Shown: piece by piece, positions 55,853 through 64,000 of the stretch
Layout: every line of letters starts with the position of its first letter
How positions within the stretch are numbered: the stretch's first letter is position 1
Assembly (NCBI GenBank): GCA_016169945.1
Contig: JADLSH010000387.1
Span: 124,001-188,000, forward strand
Source: Trachythela sp. YZ-2020
Lineage: Eukaryota; Cnidaria; Anthozoa; Malacalcyonacea; Clavulariidae
DNA: 64,000 nt
Direction: 5' to 3'
Position numbers and translations under genes: made by a program
The notes under the pieces: generated by a model
Databases searched by the model: none
What the model saw: the letters and a program-made list of their open reading frames with translations, nothing else
What the model was told of the DNA's origin: nothing

Positions 55853-56239
55853 AGTGCATATGTCACAATTACCATTTTTTTCTCAAAAATCGGCCGTGAC
55901 GAGACAATTCGAATGATATACATCATTCTTTAAACAGATAAATACTTCCAGAGATATTTTGGCTCAAACATAGGTTTTTCAAAACATGGCCGGGAGAAAA
56001 GAGGCTGAGTACGAGTAGCCGCGATGACGTCAAATCGGGAAGTCATGTTTTGTTTATATTATAAAACAATATAAAATATAGTCATGTTGGAAGCGAAAAA
56101 CTGCCGAAATAATCAATTTTCTGGCATATACGTTTGGAATTCGCCTTCAGGCTTTTACGCAAAAGAAAGGTGAACATTGCCGTTCCCAGAATGTGGGCGA
56201 AATCTCTCATATTTTGTCAATTTTGAGATCGGAGTCGAA

Positions 56240-56620
56240 GGAACAGAGATGAGTATAGGAAGCGTATACTCCGCTTTGAAGCCGTCGAGGAAGCCATACA
56301 AAATGAAGTATTTATGGGAACTGGTAAGTTTAATTGTATTGTAACAAAAAATAGATGAAAACTACATACCACCATCGTCTACAAAAATCTACTAAGCATA
56401 GATATACTTGGTAGAATGATATATATTAAACATATTTTTTTCATCTTGTATTTTATAGTATCTAATGCTAAGCAAGTCAGAACACAAGGACAGACACAAG
56501 GTCACAGAGCAATATTACATTTACAATGTATGGTATCATCAGCTGATGAGAGGCCACAATGTGTTGGATAGCCCAAGGAATGTCACAGATGGCAGAGACA
56601 ACATTTCATTACTATACATT
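56240..56620 (+). other. Possible two-exon frame inside the TTAA element
   Basis: A short frame reading RDEYRKRILRFEAVEEAIQN ends at ACTG|GTAAGT (56323). After an intron ending TTATAG (about 56459) a second frame reads SEHKDRHKVTEQYYIYNVWY and stops near 56623. Codon content looks protein-like, but no family is recognised and phase compatibility is uncertain. Confidence 0.25.
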
Positions 56621-57124
56621 TAATTGTTACTATATATTTTTCTATATCCACCATTGAACATCCTAGTATGAGGAGTGTTATGGGGCAAGACATTTAATAT
56701 ATATTTATTTGGTTTCTGTGTAGTGCAATGTAGCAGGTCCATAGAAATAGTAGATATCTGTTATTTCTATGGGCAGGTCTTTTGCCACTATTCAGTATCA
56801 TGTAAAGTGCAATGAAACCGTGCCACCCATGGAAAAGTGCCACCCATGGTCAACTCTTTAATAAATGAAGTTATAATTCCATGTAACTTTCCACACAGCC
56901 ACCTTCCTTTTATACAACGTAATGTATATCTTATGAATATACACTGCATGCATACCTAAGCCTCGCTGTGGCCCAGTTTGGTTTATGGAATTGCTGATTA
57001 AACTACTCAGAAAATCAGTGAAGCAAAAAACTGACCAAGTCTAGGCCTCGGCTTGTAGTGCAACACTAGTGACAGCTTTTGTTGAGCCAGGGTTGTACTT
57101 ATGGCTCATTCTGACATATGAAAA

Positions 57125-57456
57125 CATAGGCGGATTTTCAGATTTTGCTCCGGGGGGTGCCGAAAATTTAGGGGGGTGCGAAAATTTAGGGGGAGAGGTG
57201 AGCGACAGGGTGCGTAGCGCCGCCAAGCAAGCTGCAGAGGGGTCTGGGGCCACAGTTGAGATTTTTGGTCTTATTTAGTTCAAAATCCTTGTTTTTAGTC
57301 TTACTTAGTTCAAACTCTTTATTTCAATCACACTACTGCCATTTATCCCAATGAGCATTTTTGGGGGGGGGGTGCAAATTCCTCTAGGTGAGGTGGGAAA
57401 ACTTTTTGGGGGGGTGCAAAATATTTTTGGGGGGGTGCACAGAAAATCCGCCTATG
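57125..57456. mobile_element. MITE nested in the TTAA element
   Basis: CATAGGCGGATTTTC at the left and its complement at the right, with GGGGGGTGC-type runs inside. Confidence 0.75.
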
Positions 57457-58004
57457 TATGAAAATGACTAACACCACCAGAATTCCTATTCAGGTCAGAT
57501 GTGCCCTACCTTAGTATTTTACTTATTCTATCTAACACCAGACAATTTTACTTGTCAGTGGTAGGTTGAAATGTGGCTTCTTTAGTCATGTTTATCAACT
57601 ACGTATACCTGGATAAAAATCAAGTACGACTAATTGTATTGTTTAGATGGGCATTTGCCTTGAGATTAAGGAAAAATCTAATGTATTCTAAAATGCTAAA
57701 TACAACTAGTCAAATGAAAAACATAGAATGGATGGTCATAAACATATTTATTTGTTTTTGTGATTAATTTTTTATTAATATGTTTGCCATACTCTTACAA
57801 CTGAATTATGAAAATCTGTTGAACCATTAATGGGTATCCCTTGATCAGTAATAAGGAAATTGGTTGATATCATTATGTTACAGTCACAAGAGGGTAGGAA
57901 TAGGGTTGTGATTGGGGTCAAAAAAGAAATATATTTGTGTGCATAACATAACAATATAACGAGTATAGGGAGCATTAGGGCAGATTACTGATTATCCTTA
58001 TATG

Positions 58005-58217
58005 AGGGTCCTGAAGGGGTAAAATGGGAACTGGGATTTGCATGGTTTTGGGCTGGGAAACCATTTTATGCACTGGGATTCACCAACAACAAATAAACAA
58101 TAGAAAATGGGATTGGGATTTGAGCAAAACAAAGGATGGGACTATGGAATTTGGTCAAAATTTGGTCCGTAAAACCCCCATTAGTACCCCCCACACCCCA
58201 ACCTCCTTCAGGACCCT
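58005..58217. mobile_element. Second MITE nested in the TTAA element
   Basis: Inverted ends AGGGTCCTGAAGG / CCTTCAGGACCCT; interior is G-rich and noncoding. Confidence 0.7.
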
Positions 58218-59258
58218 ATTATATCACTAATATGCCTTCACTAAACAGTGATCACACAAATAACAGAGATACAGGTAATTATTAGACAAGTAAATTAACA
58301 AGTTATGTGATGTCTTATGAGTCTGAATTATCTTCATTGGAGCCTCATTTCTCTGTTCATCTTCGTGTTTATTTCCTACATAAGCATATAAATGAGGTCA
58401 CTATTATTATAAATACCATTTATAAGCAATATATTGAACAATATCAAATGTAAAAATTGTTTGATAATTTACTATACTTTATAGACACTGAGAATGCAAG
58501 CACAAGAAGTTTGTTTATAAACATGTCAAGACATGTGGTCAATCTGAAGTCATACATCATCTCCCATGACTGTTTTTTTATTTTATGCTATATATTCCTT
58601 TTATACTGGGCAATTGTGGCACATCCTGCACAAAATATATTGAAGGTAGCACAATTTAATACAAAATTGCAAATTTCAATTTACTAACTTGTTTCTACAT
58701 TCCAGACTTTTCGTCTATTACTACGTTCTCACAAGGCATCCAAGCGCATATCCCTTTACCTTTTAATTTTCTTCATGTAAATTACTTGAGTAAATTTGCC
58801 GAAGTCCAGCACGGGTCCATGACTTCATTAGTTCATTTGCAGGCTTGCAGCCGACATTTTAGACTCGCACCGTTTGAGTTCTCGTCATTATAGAAAATAT
58901 TTTACCAAATTCTGGGAACGGCAATGTTCACCTTTCTATTGCGTAAAATCCTGAAGTCGAATTCCAAACGTATATGCCAGAAAATTGAATATTTCGGCAG
59001 TTTTTCGCTTCCAACATGACTATATTTTATATTGTTTTATAATGTAAACAAAACATGACTTCCCGATTTGACGTCATCGCGGCTATTCGTACTCAGCCTC
59101 TTTTCTCCCGGCCAAGTTTTGAAAAACCCATTTTTTGGCATGTTTGAGCCAAAATATCTCTGGAAGTATTTATCTGTTTAAAGAATGATGTATATCATTC
59201 GAATTGTCTCGTCACGGCCGATTTTTGAGAAAAAAATGGTAATTGTGACATATGCACT

Positions 59259-60190
59259 TTAAGATGAGTAAAAGTGCAGAAACTGGCAGTGAAAATTTAG
59301 ACTTAGAGCGATATGCAGAGAGAAAGATATTAGGAAGCAAAAGAAAGTAGGATGGCGGCGCAAACTCGTCACCTGCTGTAAATGAAATCTGTCATAGCCA
59401 TAGGCCAGAAAAGAAGTAAATAAAGGCCCATGGCCATGGAGTTAATTTATTAGACGTGTCTTGGCAGCCGGTAGTGTTTTTGCTCTCAACTTGGTGGAAA
59501 ACGCGGGTAGCGGATAACGGGTAGCGGATACCGGATAATATAAAAATTAATACAAAAAATATTAGCCAAACCAATACAACCGCCCGATATCAAAATTCTT
59601 AATTAAATACACCTTTTCGATAATTACGTCACCGATCACTCGTTGGTCCGGGAGCCTCGTTCTCATGAATCGTGATCGAATAGCTTTTCGTCTTGATTCA
59701 CAAGAGCGAGGCTCCCAGGCCAAGGAAGTATTTCGTGACGTAATTATCGAAAGGTTGTATTAAGAAAATATGGCGTTCACATGAAGATGTAAACTTTTTC
59801 GCGACTGTATTGTTTTTAAGATTAGAGATACTTTCGGCTTCACGTTGAGTCACGACCTGTAAAATAAAGCAAATCGCGCAAGATCACTGTGGCATGGTAA
59901 GTTTATTCTAATAATTTAATTTGCTAAAGATATCGAGAATTATTGACATTTTGGACAACTACGAGTTTCCTAACTTTCCTTTGTTGGTGTAAGTGTTTTT
60001 ACTTTTCAAAATTTACATTTCCTTTTTGTCATGGTGTTTTTTCTTCCGATACCCGTATATCCGGTACCGCGTTTTCCACCATGCCATTGACATGCTGCTC
60101 GACTTTATTAAAGATAAAAACTCAGGTTCATACTTGCATGAACTCGGCTTTATTGGCAAATTACATCTAGCAAACAACGATTTCGATTAA
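59259..60190. other. Gene-free gap with a MITE
   Basis: A MITE at 59612-59754 has ends CCTTTTCGATAATTACGTCAC and inner GGGAGCCTCG / CGAGGCTCCC. The G(A)TAGCGGATA repeats at 59500-59540 and the frames at 59943-60190 are not recognised. Confidence 0.45.
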
Positions 60191-60340
60191 ATTTGCCCAA
60201 TTCAGCGTTTTATCCCCAATTCAGCGTTTTATCCCCATTTCAGCGTTTTATCCCCAATTCAGCGTTTTATCCCCATTTCAGTTTCCGCTTTCAGTTTCCG
60301 CGATTCAGTTTCAGCGTTTTATCCCTACCCGGCTATAACC
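60191..60340. repeat. 19-bp tandem repeat
   Basis: The unit CAATTCAGCGTTTTATCCC is repeated about four times from 60200 to 60278, followed by decayed CAGTTTCCG units. Confidence 0.8.
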
Positions 60341-60699
60341 CTTGTCCTAATTCATGTTTACTGGACATGGAATTATTACTTCTTCACTCCTAGTCAAATT
60401 CAGTTGGCGGATTTAAAAAGGCACGCAGGAAATATTCTATATGTTGGATATCAGTAGCCACGAATGAATATATGCTTACGGGATGAATGAATATATGCTT
60501 ACGGGAAAACTGAAATACTTACGAAATGCTATAACTCCATAGGTCACAAATAATATTTTGCCAAGCGTAGCTTATAACTCTAGTGTGTGCTGGGCTTATT
60601 TAAACACATTAAACTTTAGAGCATGAGCAAAGGTCTCTCGTCTTGCAAGTTAATAATGCCAGCCTGCCTTTCCTCGAAACGTCGGATCTATACAGCCTC

Positions 60700-61480
60700 A
60701 TGCAGGGGCGCACATTCCAAAAACGTTTGGGGGGGTGTCCATTGTTCAGGGACCGACTTTTTATATTTGTTTGACCACGTCAAAACATGTATTGCAAGTT
60801 AATGTAAAAATATGTGTAGTGCCAGGGGTGTAGAAGAATTGTTAAAAAATAGGGGGCCGACTCTCAACGAGGCGCCACCATGGTTGGCGCCGACGGGAAA
60901 ATTTTGAAAAACTTGAGTCTGTAGATCGTCGGAAATGGCATTTTCAGAGTCTTCTCTACCTCTTTCGTTATATGTCCTTTCATTAATATATATAAGATTT
61001 CAAACACTCTAGTTTCAAATTCAAATATTTCGCTGCAATTTTCTTTAAATGCAGTTATTTAAAGAAAACGCCCCCCAAAACGTAACCTTCAACATCATAA
61101 AAACCCAATTAGAAACTGCATTTTTACAACAGAGTTTACTTAATTTTACTCGAGAATACTGACGTGGAAATAGAATGCAATAAGCAAAAGTTAGGAGGTT
61201 TTGCGCAGTCGTGTATGGCTACGTCATCTTACATTTGAGTATATTGCTTTAAGAGGAAAATATATCTCTGGGTTTTGCAATGTTGATTTCTTTTATTGAC
61301 AATTTTTGTATCGTTTATTATACGTTTTTTAGACAGGATGTTTCGGACCAACTCGGACCGAATTAGTAGACTAGTGTAATTTTACAATTTGGGACCGACT
61401 TTTTTGAAAAATTCACAAATTATGGGGGGTGTCACACCCCCCACACCCCCCCTAATGTGCTCCCCTGGCCTCATGATTAA
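60700..61480. repeat. Nested G/C-run MITEs
   Basis: The outer part runs from CAGGGGCGCACATTCC (60703) to a C-run ending AATGTGCTCCCCTGG (61465). An inner element starts CAGGGGTGTAGAAGAATTG (60823) and includes, inverted, the interior of the repeat at 7930-8060. Confidence 0.55.
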
Positions 61481-61537
61481 TTTTGTGTATGTACTGAACT
61501 TCATTCATGGTGAATACAAATGAAAGATTCTTTACAA

Positions 61538-61615
61538 CTTTAGCCCTCCGGCTGGACTCGAACCTGCAATCCAAATATTTCCTTGCAGAGCTCTGACCAC
61601 TAAGCTAAAGATTCT
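61538..61615 (-). mobile_element. tRNA-like SINE head
   Basis: On the minus strand TTTAGCTTAGTGGTCAGAGC and GGTTCGAGTCC have A- and B-box form, with a weak anticodon arm and no clean acceptor stem, so a tRNA-derived repeat is more likely than a tRNA gene. A more decayed relative may lie at 61775-61830. Confidence 0.5.
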
Positions 61616-61940
61616 AATTGCCAAGAGTAAGCCACAAGTTCGTGTACATACTGTACTGTATATACAATCGGGTAATGCCATATTGTATGTCTGTATTATA
61701 AGGGTAAACTATAGTACATTTTGTTAAACTTTCGTTGAAGGTAAAAATATATACAATTTCATGGACCTAACTATGGACCCTAGATCCGGCAGGATGAGCA
61801 CCTGCAACCTTGCAATGTATCCAGACTACAGGATACAGGAAATAGGCTTTAGTTGATAGCAATAATTGTTATTACTAAATGAATTACCCTGAGTAAATAA
61901 AACGTGTCAACATTTTTCATTATGTTGTTCTTTATTATAG

Positions 61941-62256
61941 ATGTCTTCCAACTGTCCGCGGATAAAATGGGAAACAATGAAACAAGACGAAAAAGAACTA
62001 AAATGGAAAAAGGAAACCAAAAATTGTACAAACACCAAAGTCATATCATTTCAAAACAAAGAAAAGAGAGCAAATTCAGAACAAAGCAAAGCAAATTGGG
62101 AAAGAGGGAAAAGCAAGGCGGTTGGAGGCACTCTTGAAGTTGCTTCTCTTCTTCTTGAAAAAAATTGTCCTGGCTTAGTTTATGTAAAGCCAAAATCTCC
62201 AAAGAAATTTCGGCATGTTGATACAGGTGACAAAACTCACGTGGCCAAAGTAGCTG
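61941..62256 (+). CDS. CSIM gene exon 1: basic N-terminus
   Basis: Preceded by TTTATTATAG; the donor GTGAGT at 62257 leaves phase 1. Without splicing the frame continues to a stop at 62309. Confidence 0.7.
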
Positions 62257-63615
62257 GTGAGTATGACAGATATGTCCACATGCATTTTCACCAGTATATA
62301 AATTTGTAAAATAAATAATTCATGAACAAAATTGAATGTTTAATGAGTCGTTGTATCCACATATAGTGGGTTTCAAGCAATCCTACAAGACTTTAGATGC
62401 AGGTCAAATAATGAGAGTCTAATTAGATTTTCTTGTTTAAATGTCCTCCATGTGCACTGAACTGGAGCCTGGTGAAAGTCACTTATACAAAACTTTCGTA
62501 ATTTACATACATTTTCTCCTCGGTTTTCTCAGTAAAAATCCTTTCTTTTTGAATAACTGCTTGAAAATACGACTATTTAGATCCTTGCGTTTCACAAACC
62601 ATACTATACAGCATTCACGTCCGTATTGTATCAGATATAGCTACAACCACTCGCTTTTGGCTTGTGTTTGTTGATATCTATACAATACGGCCGCTCGTGC
62701 TGTATATATTACAAGTAGTTTAAAACTTTAATTTCCTTTTGGCGTAGCAGAGTCGTGATAGTGAAAAGTTTAGGACAAAATTAAATAGACAAAATTTTCG
62801 TAAGGCTAAATTTTAAGTACCATATATCTTATGAACATGTGCAAACATCCTGCAAATATGGTGCTTTCATCATTCAATAAGCAATTCAATCTACATTTTG
62901 CGAATATCCTACATATAGGCCTTCAATTCCTTGGTGCTAAGGCAAGTGCTGGGGTGGCCTCAACACATGCGACAACAAAACTCACAGCAATTGAAGCTAG
63001 TGCTCGTGCAAGAGCAGCTGGTCCTGAAGCAGAAGCAAATGCTATTCTACTTGAAGGAGTCATTGAAGCTAATGCCAAAGCTGTTTCGGGGGAAGCTGTC
63101 GCTTCTGCTGGTGTTGGAGTGGAAATTCTAGGTGCTAAGGCTCAAGCAAGTGCAGTTGTTGGCAAAGTCTCTGCAGGAATCAAGCATACTCCACTCAAAG
63201 TTCATGCTCAAGGACCAGGGGCCAATAGTGAGGTTGGGGTCTCTTGGGATTACACTGGAGCTACTGTCGGGGCCAGTCTTGGTAAGTATTAAGAACTATT
63301 AACCCATTAAACAACAAAGCGCCCACATGTAAGTAAAGTTAAATATCTCCTGTACTTCTCCCAATCGACTCAGTAGGCTCGAAAATACTATACGGTAGTA
63401 TTAGCAATAGTGTTAAAATGGGAGCCTACTGGTTATCTTGGACATATACTGTGGTCAAATAATACTAATTTAACCTTGTTGAATTTTATTATTAAGGTGA
63501 AGCAAGAGCTGGTCCGTTTGCCGCAAGGGCAGGATTTGCACTTGGCGTAGGCGTTAGAAATGGAGTCCCTGAAATGGACCTGGGTCCTGTTACAGTTCCA
63601 TGCAGTATTATGTAG
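61941..63615 (+). CDS. Ala/Gly-rich repeat protein ending in a CaaX box (CSIM)
   Basis: Three exons (61941-62256, 62919-63281, 63497-63615) join in frame to 265 residues. The N-terminal part is basic and Lys-rich (KWKKETKN, KRANSEQSKANWERGK), followed by LEVASLLLEKNCPGLVYVKPK. The C-terminal 155 residues are Ala/Gly/Val-rich with alternating short motifs (LGAKASAGV, EANAKAVSGEAVASAGVGVEILGAKAQAS, ASLGEARAGPFAARAGFALGVGV). The last four residues, CSIM, form a CaaX motif of the farnesylation type. Similar Ala/Gly-rich tails occur in uncharacterised proteins of cnidarians, amphioxus and fish (recollection, not checked). Function unknown. The ATG at 61941 directly follows an AG, so an upstream noncoding exon is likely. 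Confidence 0.75.
62600..62710. repeat. Inverted repeat in intron 1 of the CSIM gene
   Basis: ATACAGCA(T/C)...CCGTATTGTAT on the left and its complement on the right (62655-62704), imperfect, separated by about 20 bases. MITE-like. Confidence 0.55.
62919..63281 (+). CDS. CSIM gene exon 2: Ala/Gly-rich repeats
   Basis: Acceptor at 62917-62918, donor GTAAGT at 63282; symmetric phase 1-1. The longest composition-biased part of the protein. Confidence 0.82.
63497..63615 (+). CDS. CSIM gene exon 3: C-terminus and CaaX box
   Basis: Acceptor AG at 63495-63496. Reads GEARAGPFAARAG ... DLGPVTVPCSIM and stops at 63613-63615. Confidence 0.82.
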
Positions 63616-63885
63616 TCTCTCAGATGAGGAGGAACAAATTCATTTTACTGAGTTAAAAGAGTAAATTTGAAGGAATTATGTTAACATATTTCCACTTGTT
63701 TGTATAATCATGATTTGCTGAAATGTAATACTTTGACGCTTTGTTTGGATTTGTTTTCTTATTTTCTTATCATAACATAATAAGAAGAATATTCAAAATT
63801 AGCAGTATTTAATTTTATTGAGTGCTAGTTAATTCATTGCAAATTAAATGAGAAATATATATTAATATTCAGTTCAATATATATC

Positions 63886-63891
63886 AATAAA
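63886..63891 (+). terminator. Poly(A) signal for the CSIM gene
   Basis: AATAAA about 270 bases after the stop codon, in an AT-rich 3' region with no other gene; plausible 3' end of the transcript. Confidence 0.5.
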
Positions 63892-64000
63892 GTATCACCA
63901 GAACTGCATGTGTATTCAAAATTGCTTTGACTGATATATTTTACCTAAAATGGTCTATAAGCGACCTATATATACTACAGGAAACGTATTCGATGGGTTG

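Larger units (their letters stand above)
55853..59258. mobile_element. 3.4-kb TTAA-flanked element with 360-bp TIRs
   Basis: TTAA at 55849-55852 and 59259-59262. The inverted ends start AGTGCATATGTCACAATTA and extend about 360 bp at high identity (to about 56207 and 58903). The interior has exon-like pieces near 56230-56610 but no recognised transposase, and carries two nested MITEs. TTAA targets suggest piggyBac-like mobilisation. Confidence 0.8.

Noticed and set aside
60191..60393. 66-residue frame with repeated FYPQFSVL-type motif as a small secreted peptide
   Set aside because: It is the translation of a 19-bp tandem repeat that cycles through frames; no signal peptide or downstream support.

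Overview
The window reads as animal nuclear DNA: AT-rich, with spliced genes (GT-AG introns, 39-267 bp internal exons) embedded in many transposable elements. The mix of LINEs, tRNA-headed SINEs, hammerhead-like repeats and large numbers of MITEs, together with a short-tailed ATP7 gene and an EGF/mucin-stalk membrane protein, suggests a marine invertebrate, most likely a cnidarian. That placement is inference; no sequence here fixes the species.

Layout. (1) 1453-18401, + strand: a copper-transporting P1B-ATPase (ATP7 family). The 17 exons join in one frame to 968 residues and carry the last two metal-binding domains and the whole catalytic core. Its 5' end lies outside the window or is unrecognised. 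Intron 1 holds a decayed LINE; other introns hold SINE and MITE copies. (2) 18402-30157: gene-free and repeat-rich, with a TTAA-flanked MITE, hammerhead-like motifs, a 1.4-kb hAT element and a tRNA-headed element. (3) 30158-36628, + strand: a predicted type I membrane protein of 1058 residues in four exons (signal peptide, 700-residue ectodomain, EGF domain, Ser/Thr/Pro stalk, transmembrane helix, Tyr-rich tail). Its second-to-third exon introns are full of nested repeats. (4) 36629-44405: repeats, a TIR element carrying two copies of a short Crypton/QRICH1-like N-terminal exon, a minus-strand reverse-transcriptase remnant, and a minus-strand LRRC8/pannexin-like open frame. (5) 44490-54790: a decayed partial duplicate of ATP7 (homologous to 12325-17290), inflated from 5 kb to 10 kb by insertions including a nearly full-length minus-strand LINE. 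One duplicated exon is still intact. (6) 54791-61940: a 3.4-kb TTAA-flanked element with 360-bp inverted ends plus smaller MITEs. (7) 61941-63615, + strand: a three-exon gene for a 265-residue Ala/Gly-rich protein ending in a CaaX-type CSIM.

The three host genes do not form an obvious pathway. ATP7 pumps Cu(I) across the trans-Golgi or plasma membrane. The EGF/stalk protein looks like a surface receptor or adhesion protein. The CSIM protein is of unknown function. Much of the interest lies in mobile-element architecture: nested insertions with target-site duplications, tRNA-headed elements with inverted 5' ends, and self-cleaving-ribozyme-like repeats.
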